Part shown: piece after piece, positions 26,903-35,531 of the stretch | Position numbering within the stretch: position 1 is the first letter of the stretch | Layout of the letters: each line of letters opens with the position of its first letter | Assembly (NCBI GenBank): GCA_938049335.1 | Contig: CALIYX010000030.1 | Coordinates: forward strand, 67,283 to 131,282 | Source of the DNA: an uncultured Clostridia bacterium | GTDB lineage: Bacteria > Bacillota > Clostridia > Peptostreptococcales > Anaerovoracaceae | Direction of reading: 5' to 3' | Length of the DNA: 64,000 nt | Made by a program: the position numbers and the translations under genes | Notes under the pieces: generated by a model | Told to the model about the DNA's origin: nothing | Seen by the model: the letters and a program-made list of their open reading frames with translations, nothing else | The model's database searches: none

Positions 26903-28548
26903 GTCCTCGCCTCCTCTCCAGTTATAATGCCCTCACACCACCTTCTGGTCAGCTTGTTTTCGACCGTGGTGTAAAAGTTGTTTCCAGAGAAGAATTCCTT
27001 GGCAGTTCCACTAGTTGCTATTTCTCCATCAAAGAACATGGAGCAACGGTCTCCGAATTCTGCACAAAACTCGACATCATGGCTAACCATGAATATGGTC
27101 TTTTTCTCCTTGCAAAGGCTTCTTAAAATTCTTCCAAGCGTCTGCTTAAAGAAAGGATCAAGTCCCTTGGTAGGTTCGTCTAAGAGCAAAATATCAGGAT
27201 TTGAAACCATGACCTTGGCTAGCGCAAGCCTCTGCTGCTCGCCGCCTGAAAGGTCATAAGGATTTGCCTTCCTCAGGTGGTCTATCTCCATGAGCCTTAG
27301 CATTTCCTCAGTTCTTTGAACCTTTTCCTCAAGCTCAATGCTTTGATAACACATGCCCTCAAGCACCTCTTCTTCGCAGGTAATCTCCGTAAATAGAGCC
27401 TGCGGGTTTTGCGGAACCATGGCAACCCTGTAGTTATCGGCAATCTTAACCTTGCCCGACTGAGGCTTTATAATTTCGCATATCGCCTTTAGTGTTGTAC
27501 TCTTTCCGCTTCCGTTTCCGCCTAGCAAGCAGTGGAGCCTTCCTTCCTCGATTTCAAGGTTTAGCCCCCTAAGAACATCATCTGAATTCTTCGCATATCT
27601 AAAATATAGGTTTTTAAGCTTTATAACAGGCTTTCCACTGTTAGCTTCTTTTTCCTCATCTAGCTTTTGCACTCCAGTTTCCTTAAGCGTGAGCGTTCCG
27701 TTTTCGAAAAGCTTCTCCATCAAAATACGACCTTCTCTCAGAGTCATAGGCAGGCTATCCTGCCATCTGACAAGTTCCTTAGGAAAAAGCTTCATTACAG
27801 GAGGCATGCCGTAGTACATAGGATGTACATCGTCTTCCCCGCTTCCTGCAAGCTGTATCGCAACCTCGCTAGGCTTTGCATTGGCGATTATTCTGCCTGC
27901 ATCCATGACAATGGCTCTATCTGCAAGAGGAAAAATCTCTTCTAGTCTATGCTCAGAAATAATTATCGTTACACCAAGCTCCCTGTTTAGCCTATGTACC
28001 GTGCTAAGAAAATCCCTCGCCGCAATCGGATCTAGCTGCGAGGCAGGCTCATCCAAGATCAAAACCTCTGGCTGCATAGCCATAACTGATGCAAGGTTAA
28101 GAAGCTGCTTTTGACCGCCCGAAAGCTCACTGACGGACTTTCTAAACCAAGTCTGTATCCCAAAATAGGAAGCCATCTCGGCAACTCTTCTCTTAATAAC
28201 ACTATTGCTATATCCAAGGCTTTCAAGACCAAAGGCAAGTTCGTGCCAAACCTTGTCGGTAACAAGCTGATTGTCAGGGTTTTGCTGAACATACCCGATT
28301 TTGCTCGCCGCGTCTCTATCGCTCATTCCCTCGATTTCTTCGCCATCAAAGCTCACACTTCCTAACTTGTTTCCGTACGGATTCATGCTTTTCTTTAGGT
28401 GTCTCAAAAGCGTGCTCTTTCCGCATCCCGACTTACCGCAAAGCACGACAAATTCAGACTCTGGAATACTCAGCGAAACGCTGTCGAGAGCCAGTTTATC
28501 CGAGCTAGGATAGCTGAAGCTTAAATTGTCGACCTTGATTTTTTCCAT
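26881..28548 (-). CDS. ECF transporter ATPase with two fused ABC domains (EcfA-EcfA')
   Basis: One chain of 555 residues holds both ATPases of an ECF energy module. Domain 1 has Walker A at 38-46 (GKSGCGKST), signature ELSGGQKQ near 144, Walker B LILDEPASQLD and a switch histidine (SEHRLEE). Domain 2 (from about 315) has GGNGSGKST, DLSGGEQQ, LLLDEPTKGLD and SHDVEF. All motifs are intact in both halves. Fused A components are known in dedicated ECF systems and fix a one-to-one stoichiometry. It overlaps ecfT by 28 bases and the S component by 22, so the three are expressed together. Confidence 0.93.
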   Translation of the reverse strand: MEKIKVDNLSFSYPSSDKLALDSVSLSIPESEFVVLCGKSGCGKSTLLRHLKKSMNPYGNKLGSVSFDGEEIEGMSDRDAASKIGYVQQNPDNQLVTDKVWHELAFGLESLGYSNSVIKRRVAEMASYFGIQTWFRKSVSELSGGQKQLLNLASVMAMQPEVLILDEPASQLDPIAARDFLSTVHRLNRELGVTIIISEHRLEEIFPLADRAIVMDAGRIIANAKPSEVAIQLAGSGEDDVHPMYYGMPPVMKLFPKELVRWQDSLPMTLREGRILMEKLFENGTLTLKETGVQKLDEEKEANSGKPVIKLKNLYFRYAKNSDDVLRGLNLEIEEGRLHCLLGGNGSGKSTTLKAICEIIKPQSGKVKIADNYRVAMVPQNPQALFTEITCEEEVLEGMCYQSIELEEKVQRTEEMLRLMEIDHLRKANPYDLSGGEQQRLALAKVMVSNPDILLLDEPTKGLDPFFKQTLGRILRSLCKEKKTIFMVSHDVEFCAEFGDRCSMFFDGEIATSGTAKEFFSGNNFYTTVENKLTRRWCEGIITGEEARTWIKRLL

Positions 28549-29432
28549 CTCAATTCTCCGATTAAATCTATAGCTAGCGGCATGGCTAAAAGTGCAATAA
28601 ACGATACATAACCAGCAAGCTCAAGCCACTTTGGTGAAGACTCAACCACCCTTATTACAGGATAGTAGTAGAGCTTGTTCACGCCTGCTGCATAAGAAGT
28701 TATTGTAACTCCTCCAAGAAGCATGCTTAATAGCAATGTCATAATATCTGCAGTCCTTATCTTAAAGAGATTATAGCTCGTTCTACCTTTGAGCCCGTAT
28801 CCTCTTGCTGCCATGGAATCTGCGCTCTCTATTGAAGACTCTAGCGACCATGACACCAGAATCGAAACCTCTTTTCCAAACTGCCTAATCTTGCCGATAA
28901 AGCCCTTTTCATCACCTGTGTATAGCGCCTTTTGGCCCTCTCTTATCAGCTCAAAACGAGTCCTCAAAAGAGGCACAAAGCGGAATATCATCGATAGTGT
29001 AAGCCCTAGCACAGGTGCAAATCTGCCAAAAATATATATCAGCTTTTCGGATGTCATAACGACATTGAAGCTTGAAAACCAGATTACGACACCACTGAGC
29101 ATAAGAGCCATTGCAAGTCCGTAGCATGCAGCCTCAAGCGTTACTCTGTTATTTCCTAAATAGAAAAGCACCGTACTACCATTGTGAGTAAACAGTGCAT
29201 TTATCAGTACAGTCAAAAAAGACATAAAAAGAATTATAAAAAGGTTATTTCTTAGGCTCCTTCTTCCCTTAAGAAGTATGTCATAGCACATTCCCATGGC
29301 AATTGCGCTTATGAGAAACAAAGGAGAGTTTGAAAACATCAAAATCCCGATAACAATGGCATAGTATGAAGCTGTCACCACAGGATGCATCAAAATGAAG
29401 CGCCCCGTTTCCCCAATTCCTTCTCTAAACAT
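28521..29432 (-). CDS. ECF transporter transmembrane (T) component
   Basis: A 303-residue integral membrane protein with about six to seven helices. The coupling-helix region carries the two short motifs of EcfT proteins: SADSMAARGYGLKGR (the AxRxxG type, about 210-224) and, earlier, APVLGLTLSMIFRFVP. EcfT links the S component to the ATPases. It is the first gene of the nine-gene operon, with a promoter about 50 bases upstream. The ribosome site is weak (TTAGAAA), the only poor one in the operon. Confidence 0.88.
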   Translation of the reverse strand: MFREGIGETGRFILMHPVVTASYYAIVIGILMFSNSPLFLISAIAMGMCYDILLKGRRSLRNNLFIILFMSFLTVLINALFTHNGSTVLFYLGNNRVTLEAACYGLAMALMLSGVVIWFSSFNVVMTSEKLIYIFGRFAPVLGLTLSMIFRFVPLLRTRFELIREGQKALYTGDEKGFIGKIRQFGKEVSILVSWSLESSIESADSMAARGYGLKGRTSYNLFKIRTADIMTLLLSMLLGGVTITSYAAGVNKLYYYPVIRVVESSPKWLELAGYVSFIALLAMPLAIDLIGELRWKKSRSTI

Positions 29433-29479
29433 TTTCTAACCAATTTCATTCTAAATAAACTATATAGGCATACATAATA

Positions 29480-29508
29480 AGTATATTTGTAATTTGTCTA
29501 ATAGTCAA
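29480..29508 (-). promoter_or_regulatory. Promoter of the ECF/transcobalamin-like operon
   Basis: -35 TTGACT and -10 TATACT are 17 bases apart; the predicted leader is only about 40 bases. No cobalamin aptamer fits in this short leader. Confidence 0.8.
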
Positions 29509-29511
29509 TTA

Positions 29512-29548
29512 TTAAAGGCCCTGTAAGCGCAAAACATCCACAAGGCCT
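29512..29548 (-). terminator. Terminator after dtd
   Basis: The stem AGGCC-TGT / ACA-GGCCT has one mismatch and a 15-base loop, followed by TTTAATAATT. It is a weak but well-placed terminator between dtd and the ECF operon promoter. Confidence 0.55.
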
Positions 29549-29561
29549 AAAATATTTCAAG

Positions 29562-30014
29562 TTAAAGTCCGATTTCTTTAGAATCTAGGATAATGGTAAA
29601 AGGACCATCATTTACAAGCGAAACCTTCATATCAGCACCGAAAACTCCAGTCTCTACCTTGCCGTCCACCTTTGATCTGATATCTTCTACTATGTAGTCA
29701 TAAAGCGATTCTGCCATATCAGGCGCGCCCGCATTCACAAAGCTTGGTCTATTTCCACGCTTGCAGTCAGCGTATAGCGTGAACTGTGATATCAAAAGAA
29801 GCTCACCACCAACACTTGCAAGATCAAGGTTGGTCTTACCATTTTCATCATCGAAGATGCGCATGTTTATAAGCTTTTTGATCATCTTGTCTGCGATTTC
29901 TCTCGTATCCTCATTCGATATTCCTATCAGAACGAGAAAGCCCCTAGAAATCTCACCTGAGACATCGCCATCTATTCTGCACGCAGCCTCAGAAACTCTC
30001 TGTATTACAAATTT
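29562..30014 (-). CDS. dtd: D-aminoacyl-tRNA deacylase
   Basis: DTD removes D-amino acids (and glycine from tRNA-Ala) wrongly loaded on tRNA. The 150-residue protein has MKFVIQRVSEAACRIDGDVSGEI, LLISQFTLYADCKRGNRPSF (the catalytic SQFTL loop) and FGADMKVSLVNDGPFTI with the GP pair (here DGP) near the C-terminus. A longer frame starts inside the preceding gene; the ATG used lies after GAGAGGATAATTCAA. It is the last gene of a four-gene operon whose other members act on D-amino-acid peptides or racemise amino acids. Confidence 0.95.
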   Translation of the reverse strand, partial: KFVIQRVSEAACRIDGDVSGEISRGFLVLIGISNEDTREIADKMIKKLINMRIFDDENGKTNLDLASVGGELLLISQFTLYADCKRGNRPSFVNAGAPDMAESLYDYIVEDIRSKVDGKVETGVFGADMKVSLVNDGPFTIILDSKEIGL

Positions 30015-30022
30015 CATTTGAA

Positions 30023-30736
30023 TTATCCTCTCTTTTTGATTTCGCCCCTCTTTTCGTAGAAATCCAGGCACCTTTCTGCCATGATATCCATAGGATCAAA
30101 GTAGAAACTTCCAAGCGAAAGCTCCTTTCTTACGACTGAAAGCTCAGTGCAAGCAAGGACAGCAGCTTCACATCCCTCTGCCTTAACATATGTTTCTATC
30201 TTTTGCCAGATTTCTTCATCAGCAGGCTTACCACTCTTTATACATTCGTAGATTTCGTGCATGACTAGGGCCTGAACCTCTGCCTTTGGCGTAAATGCAA
30301 TTACTCCTCTCTTTGACAGCTCATCTTGGTATAGCCTTGTCTCTATAGTTCCATCCGTAGCAAGGACAGCTACCTTCTTTGCACCAAACTTGCTAGCCAC
30401 TGCCTCTGCAGTCTCTCTGATTAGATGAATAAAGGGAATATCAAGCTCATCTTCTATCATATTTACAAAGTAGTGAGCGGTATTGCAAGTCACCGCTATT
30501 GCTGTACAGCCTGCATTTTGGAGGAACATCGCATCTGCAAGAAGCTTTGATCTAACGGCTTCTATTTGCACTTCATCCTTTGATAGAATTGCTCCAGTTC
30601 TATCTGGCATACCTGCGTGGCTCAGCAAAATTAAATCGAGATTCTCCTGATCGCAGCTAGCATCTGTCTTACTACTTATCATATCGTAGAAAAGTGCCGA
30701 TGCCATAGGTCCCATTCCGCCTATAATTCCTAACAC
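30023..30736 (-). CDS. Aspartate/glutamate racemase family protein
   Basis: A cofactor-independent two-cysteine racemase fold of 237 residues: LGIIGGMGPMASALFYD at the N-terminus, the first catalytic Cys in AVTCNTAHYF (about residue 84) and the second in VLACTELSVV (about 196). It should interconvert L- and D-aspartate or glutamate (YgeA/RacX/MurI-like group). Start is a GTG after AAGGAG. Its stop forms part of the dtd ribosome site. MurI-type supply of D-Glu is possible, but the sequence looks closer to aspartate or broad-specificity racemases. Confidence 0.88.
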   Translation of the reverse strand: MLGIIGGMGPMASALFYDMISSKTDASCDQENLDLILLSHAGMPDRTGAILSKDEVQIEAVRSKLLADAMFLQNAGCTAIAVTCNTAHYFVNMIEDELDIPFIHLIRETAEAVASKFGAKKVAVLATDGTIETRLYQDELSKRGVIAFTPKAEVQALVMHEIYECIKSGKPADEEIWQKIETYVKAEGCEAAVLACTELSVVRKELSLGSFYFDPMDIMAERCLDFYEKRGEIKKRG

Positions 30737-30752
30737 AAACGTCTCCTTAAAT

Positions 30753-31817
30753 TTATATAAATTCTCTTAATCCGTAAACGAGCTTACCGCGAACACCCTT
30801 GGTTGTCTTTGCGTGATAAAGAGAGCTTATTATCGACTCCTCAAGCGCTTCAACCGCTGGCTCAAACACCTTGTCTATAGCATCCTCATGTACGACTTTC
30901 ATGTCAATCAAGCTCTGCTCACTGTAATGTGGCATTCTGTTCGCCGTTGAAAAAGCTATAGCTATATCGCCAGAGCCGTTGCCCATGTACGAGCCTGTTC
31001 TTCCAAGCGCAATAGCTGCCCTATTTGCCACTCTCTCGAGCTGGCGAGGCGACATAGGAATATCCGTTGCTATGAGCATTATGATTGAACCCTTATCTTT
31101 TGCAAGAGAGCCGTCTATATCAGACTTTAGCCTTTCTTTAACCTTTGGCAAAAGCTCACTTCCGTAGTGCCTTCCGCCTATGACAAGATTTCCCTCTTCA
31201 CCGAAATTTGAAAGAACCAAGGCTCCAATCGTATATTCTTTTCCGTCAAGCTCAACGAGCCTAGATGCCGAGCCGATTCCGCCTTTAAATCCGAGGCAGC
31301 ACATTCCAGTGCCAGCTCCCACTGCACCCTCATCAAAATCAGCACCCCCTGCCTCAGCAAGCCTAAGTGCATCTCTGACATGCTCTTCTCTTACATGAAG
31401 CCCTCTGATGTCGTTTAACCTGCCGTCATTACACTCAGTCACAAGTGGATTCACAGTTCCCGTGCTTACACCTATGTCCTCATTTTGTTCTAAGCAATAC
31501 TTTGTCAAAGCAGTCGCAGCCTCTCCTACAGACAAGGTATTTGTCATGATTATTGGAGTCTCTATATTTCCGAGCTCCTTAAGCTGAACTATGCCAAGGC
31601 TTTTCCCAAAACCGTTGAGCACCGAAGCTCCAGCTACTACCTTTGATCTGAAGATATTGCCCTCATGAGGGAGTATGGCTGTAACCCCTGTGTTTATCTC
31701 ATTATCCTGTATAGTCACGCTAGCGACCTTAAGGCCCTTAACATCTGTAATCTTATTCAGCTTTCCGCTTTTCCATTTGTGGTGCAATTCAAGACCGCAG
31801 TCTTTTGGAAGTCCCAT
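30753..31817 (-). CDS. P1 family peptidase (DmpA-like L-aminopeptidase/D-esterase, S58)
   Basis: A 354-residue Ntn-hydrolase-like family that is made as one chain and cuts itself into alpha and beta subunits. Visible marks are ITDVKGLKVA, GAVGAGTGMCCLGFKGGIGSASR (about 190-212), ALVLSNFGEEGNLVIGG (the region of the self-cleavage site and nucleophilic Ser) and ATDIPMSPRQLERVANRAAIALGRTGS. Members release N-terminal L-amino acids or hydrolyse D-amino-acid amides, esters and beta-peptides. No signal peptide, so cytoplasmic. It sits 49 bases after dppA and 16 before the racemase. Confidence 0.9.
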   Translation of the reverse strand: MGLPKDCGLELHHKWKSGKLNKITDVKGLKVASVTIQDNEINTGVTAILPHEGNIFRSKVVAGASVLNGFGKSLGIVQLKELGNIETPIIMTNTLSVGEAATALTKYCLEQNEDIGVSTGTVNPLVTECNDGRLNDIRGLHVREEHVRDALRLAEAGGADFDEGAVGAGTGMCCLGFKGGIGSASRLVELDGKEYTIGALVLSNFGEEGNLVIGGRHYGSELLPKVKERLKSDIDGSLAKDKGSIIMLIATDIPMSPRQLERVANRAAIALGRTGSYMGNGSGDIAIAFSTANRMPHYSEQSLIDMKVVHEDAIDKVFEPAVEALEESIISSLYHAKTTKGVRGKLVYGLREFI

Positions 31818-31865
31818 TTAGATTCTCCTTATGATTTAAATTTGGTGAGTATTCACTAGCTATCC

Positions 31866-32675
31866 CTAGTGCATGAAGTCATAGGCTGTAATATATTCCT
31901 TAAAACTATCGCATTTGTAAACAACTGTGTGCGCATCTATTAGCTCTGCTCCGATATAGTTTGCTGCATTGCTAGCATCCTTGTGCTCCTTGAACATAAA
32001 CTCTAGTTCATAATGCTCAGGCATGTCTACGCACTTAATTTCACCGTTCTGCAGGCGCTTAACAGCCTCGTATGCCTGCGCCTTAATCAAATCACAAGCA
32101 TCTAAGGGATGAAGACTGAACGTAGCTCCACCAATTCCTTCTTTGACTGCAGCCACGCAAACGCCAGGAAGCTCTGCCTCTGCCTTATCGCAAAGGGCCT
32201 TGTCACCAGCGATTAGTCCAATTGGAACACCGTGGTTTGCACATATCAAAACATTATTGTCCATTTCTGATACTAGCTTGCCGTTTAGCTTTGTTGACAT
32301 CAGTCTTGTGTATGACATCGTGTGCGCTAGCGGATTTTTGTTGCTATATCCCTCTGAGTGGTAGCCGACCATGAAAGCAAGGTCAAAGTCTCTATCCACA
32401 AGAGCCATCATCGAGTCAGTAGAAGCCGCCCATCCACGGATAAGCTTAACTCCCCTTGGGAGCTTATCAGGAATAAGGTTCAGTGCACTGTCGTGGCTAT
32501 CCTTAACAACTACTTCGTCTGCTCCAGCTTCTAGCGCTCCTAGACAGGCAGCTGATACCTCTCTAGTCATCTGCTCGCAGGCCCACTCGTATCCAGTTCC
32601 GCCAATTCTCTCTGTCTCCGTCCAGTCAGTTACATTTGTAACGCCTTCTATATCTGCACTTATGTATACTCTCAT
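31866..32675 (-). CDS. M55 family D-aminopeptidase (DppA-like)
   Basis: A zinc D-stereospecific aminopeptidase of 269 residues. The metal motif SADIEG (residues 6-11, with D8 and E10) is followed by VVKDSHDSALN (His60) and MVGYHSEGY (His near 104), with the catalytic region NNVLICANHGVPIGLIAGD. DppA of B. subtilis releases D-Ala from D-Ala peptides for use in starvation. The ribosome site is GGAGG. It leads a D-amino-acid-centred operon (P1 peptidase, racemase, dtd), consistent with recycling of cell-wall peptides. Confidence 0.92.
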   Translation of the reverse strand: MRVYISADIEGVTNVTDWTETERIGGTGYEWACEQMTREVSAACLGALEAGADEVVVKDSHDSALNLIPDKLPRGVKLIRGWAASTDSMMALVDRDFDLAFMVGYHSEGYSNKNPLAHTMSYTRLMSTKLNGKLVSEMDNNVLICANHGVPIGLIAGDKALCDKAEAELPGVCVAAVKEGIGGATFSLHPLDACDLIKAQAYEAVKRLQNGEIKCVDMPEHYELEFMFKEHKDASNAANYIGAELIDAHTVVYKCDSFKEYITAYDFMH

Positions 32676-32838
32676 CTTGTCCTCCTGTATGTTATATCAA
32701 AATTAATTTTATTGATTTTGGGCTCAGGCCCTTAGCGATATTCTACCATAAAAATTCATCTTATAGAACCGTTTCCCCTAATGTATGCACAGTGATATCT
32801 AACTTTGATATATCCGCTTACCAGCCTATCTTCTCAAC

Positions 32839-32867
32839 TTGAAAATAGCTTGCTCAAAGGGTATAAT
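32839..32867 (+). promoter_or_regulatory. Promoter of the M20 amidohydrolase gene
   Basis: -35 TTGAAA and -10 TATAAT are 17 bases apart; the leader is about 70 bases. Confidence 0.8.
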
Positions 32868-32911
32868 TAAACAAATAATCTAGGCGGTAAAATCGCTATT
32901 ACATAATGCAG

Positions 32912-32945
32912 AAAGGAGCGAGGGTGTGCCCTCAGCCATATAGAT
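32912..32945 (+). promoter_or_regulatory. Unusual ribosome-binding region with hairpin between SD and start codon
   Basis: AAAGGAG lies 27 bases before the ATG, too far for normal initiation. Between them a GAGGG / CCCTC hairpin with a 4-base loop (32920-32933) would shorten the gap to about 13. A GTG at 32926 also opens a five-codon reading frame that ends 2 bases before the ATG, which could couple translation instead. Confidence 0.45.
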
Positions 32946-34130
32946 ATGAATGTCAATTTTAATGTAAAGGAAAAGGTCGATAGCATCTACCCAGAGATTG
33001 TCAAAATTAGAAGGCAGCTTCACGAAAACCCTGAACTAAGCCAGCAAGAGAAAGAAACCTCAGCACTTGTTTGCAAGATTTTAGATGAGCACGGCATAGG
33101 CTACCAGAGTGGTATTGCAGGATACGGTGTTGTAGCCCAAATTGGTCATGGTTCTAGAGCTGTTGGAATTAGAGCAGATATGGACGCACTTCCAGTATGT
33201 GAAAATACTGGACTTCCCTACGCATCAAAGGTAGAAGGCGTGATGCACGCCTGCGGACACGATATGCACACGGCGATTCTTTTAGGTACAGCCATGCTCC
33301 TAAAGGAGCTTGAACCGGAGCTTGATGCAAGAGATAGTGCAGTGAAGCTCTTTTTTCAGCCGGCAGAGGAAACCATCGGAGGAGCAAAGCAGTTAATTGA
33401 AGCAGGCTGCATGGAGAACCCTAAGGTCGATAAGGTCATAGCCCTGCACATAGATCCTAACTACAAAGCAGGAACTGTGGTTCTAAAGTACGGCCCTATG
33501 AATGCGGCAACTCAGGAATTTGAAGTTACAGTAAACGGCAAGGGATGCCACGGTGCTCACCCCGAGGGCGGTGTCGATGCAATAGTTATGGCAAGCAACA
33601 TCGTCACATCAGTTCAGACCATATCTTCTAGATTTAACTCACCGACAACACCTGTAATCGTGACAATAGGTAAGTTTCAAGCAGGCGAAGCTGCTAATGT
33701 AATCGCAGGAACAGCAAAACTTAAAGGAACCATGAGAGCTCTTGAACCAGAAGTCATGGATTCAATCAGAAATAGGTTTGCTCAGATTGTTGATGGTATT
33801 TGCTCTGCCTATGGTGGAAGCGCTGATATATATTGGCACAATGATGGATATCCTGCTTTGATTAATAGCGACTCAGTATGTGCGCTGGTCGAAGGTGTTG
33901 CTAGAGAGCTTTACGGAGATGAGGCAATTGCAATAATGCCTGAGCCTAGTCTTGGCGCCGACGATTTCGCATATTTTGCCATGGCTGCAGATAGCTGCTA
34001 TTTCAACATTGGAGTTGCTCCAGAAAACGAAACTAGCTATCCTCTGCACAACGAGCACCTTGCTCCTAGCGAGGAAGCGATGAAGGTCGGAATTGCGGTT
34101 GAGACCTGCTCAGTACTCAGATTGCTTTAA
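32946..34130 (+). CDS. M20D family amidohydrolase / N-acyl-amino acid deacylase
   Basis: A 394-residue zinc peptidase of the M20 family: RRQLHENPELSQQE at the N-terminus, IRADMDALPV, the metal-binding MHACGHDMHTAILLG (about 101-115), FQPAEE with the catalytic Glu pair, a dimerisation domain (about 185-300, HGAHPEGGVDA) and PSLGADDFAYF near the end. Members cleave N-acetyl or other acyl amino acids, hippurate or aminobenzoyl-glutamate. The substrate cannot be told. No signal peptide. It is monocistronic or shares a message with the FemAB-like genes 120 bases downstream. Confidence 0.9.
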   Translation: MNVNFNVKEKVDSIYPEIVKIRRQLHENPELSQQEKETSALVCKILDEHGIGYQSGIAGYGVVAQIGHGSRAVGIRADMDALPVCENTGLPYASKVEGVMHACGHDMHTAILLGTAMLLKELEPELDARDSAVKLFFQPAEETIGGAKQLIEAGCMENPKVDKVIALHIDPNYKAGTVVLKYGPMNAATQEFEVTVNGKGCHGAHPEGGVDAIVMASNIVTSVQTISSRFNSPTTPVIVTIGKFQAGEAANVIAGTAKLKGTMRALEPEVMDSIRNRFAQIVDGICSAYGGSADIYWHNDGYPALINSDSVCALVEGVARELYGDEAIAIMPEPSLGADDFAYFAMAADSCYFNIGVAPENETSYPLHNEHLAPSEEAMKVGIAVETCSVLRLL

Positions 34131-34252
34131 TCAAAGTTCAGCTCTTTTGATTAGCTAGACCACCTGTGATAGCTTAAGTTTTGATGTACAAGCATATCTC
34201 AGAGTGATATAATTTTATATTGAGTATAATTTAGGTTTTAAAGAGAAAATAT

Positions 34253-35485
34253 ATGTCAATAGAGATTAAACCCATTACAATTGAAGAATTTGCAAGCAGG
34301 CAGTACGACTTTGACTGTATGAATTTTCAACAGTCTGCGGAGATGGCTTTATGCCAGAGCGCAAGAGCTGTTTATTTAGATACCGAAACTGTAAAGATAC
34401 TTAAGGACGGTCAGTTCATAGGCCAGAGCATTATAAATTACAGGAGCATCTTCAGGTTTTTCAAGGAAGCCTGCATCCTAAATGGGCCGCTTCTCGATTA
34501 CTCAGCCATGAGCAAAGACGAGCTAAAGGAAGTCTTCTCTGCACTTCAAGCTTACATGAGAAAGAAATGCGATGAGATTAGGATAAATCCACCTCTAGTT
34601 CATTTAGTTCTTAACGAGGCCTTAGAAACTGAGCAGACGCTAAATGAGCATGTTAAGTCCGCATTTGACGAGCTCTCATTCAAAAACTATGTAGACAGAA
34701 GCTGCACTGAATCCATCGATCAGATTTTCGTTAAGTCCCTCAAGGGCTACGGTTCCTTTGATGAGATTTCAAAGGAGCTATCAAGTGCATTTAGAAGTAG
34801 TATCAAAAAATTCTCAGAGTCATGCGTCAAGGTTCGCGAAATGGATGAAAGCGAACTAGCTGACTACTACAGAATTTATTCTGAGACAGCAGAGCGCAAG
34901 AGTTTCTCGCTTCAGACCGAAGAATATTACGTTCTTCTTAAGAAAAATTTCGGTGACAAGGCTAAGATTATGGTGGCTTTCCTCGATTGCAAGGAGTACG
35001 AAAACTATATTGCTTCTAATATAAGCATGTTCGAAGATAAGATTGCAGAGTTAAATCAGCAGGCACAGACCAAGAAAACCAAGGGTCAGCTAAACGATGC
35101 AAACGATAGACTTAGAAGCTTTATCAAGCGCAAAGAAGACTACGAAAAGTTAGGTATAAGCGAAGATATTGTTCTTCTTTCATCATATGTCCTCGTATGC
35201 TATGGCAAAGAGGTAATTATAATGAGCGGTGGCTCTATCGAGAAATATCTCAATTTCGGAGGTTCAACTCTCATAAACTGGGAGATGATTAGGTATGCTT
35301 TTGAGAATGGCTACGAAAGATATAATTTCCATGGAACGATAGAAACCGACCAGATTACGAAGGCCAAAGGAAACTACCACTTCAAGAAAAATTTTGGAGG
35401 CAACTTGCAGATTTTGTTAGGAAGCTTCATTAAGAATGTAAATCCTATACTTTCTTTGATAAAACGCGTCAGAAAGACTCATTAG
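34253..35485 (+). CDS. FemAB-like peptidoglycan bridge aminoacyltransferase (copy 1)
   Basis: A 410-residue protein with the twin GNAT fold of FemABX transferases, which add amino acids from tRNA to the peptidoglycan cross-bridge. Recognisable parts are FQQSAEMALCQ (the family's QS motif near the N-terminus), ILNGPLLDY, a long helical arm (about 240-300, KIAELNQQAQTKKTKGQLNDAN) like the FemA coiled coil, and a C-terminal GGSTLINWEMIRYAFENGYERYNFHGT with GNYHFKKNFGG. Two TATAAT elements lie upstream (near 34208 and 34234). The ribosome site is AAAGAG. Its near neighbour downstream is a paralogue. Confidence 0.88.
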   Translation: MSIEIKPITIEEFASRQYDFDCMNFQQSAEMALCQSARAVYLDTETVKILKDGQFIGQSIINYRSIFRFFKEACILNGPLLDYSAMSKDELKEVFSALQAYMRKKCDEIRINPPLVHLVLNEALETEQTLNEHVKSAFDELSFKNYVDRSCTESIDQIFVKSLKGYGSFDEISKELSSAFRSSIKKFSESCVKVREMDESELADYYRIYSETAERKSFSLQTEEYYVLLKKNFGDKAKIMVAFLDCKEYENYIASNISMFEDKIAELNQQAQTKKTKGQLNDANDRLRSFIKRKEDYEKLGISEDIVLLSSYVLVCYGKEVIIMSGGSIEKYLNFGGSTLINWEMIRYAFENGYERYNFHGTIETDQITKAKGNYHFKKNFGGNLQILLGSFIKNVNPILSLIKRVRKTH

Positions 35486-35531
35486 TCACTGACAAATACA
35501 CGGTTAACACCTTATTTCAAAAGGAGAAAAT

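Noticed and set aside
29433..29479. Possible cobalamin riboswitch in front of the ECF operon
   Set aside because: The leader after the predicted start is only about 40 bases and has none of the conserved aptamer blocks.
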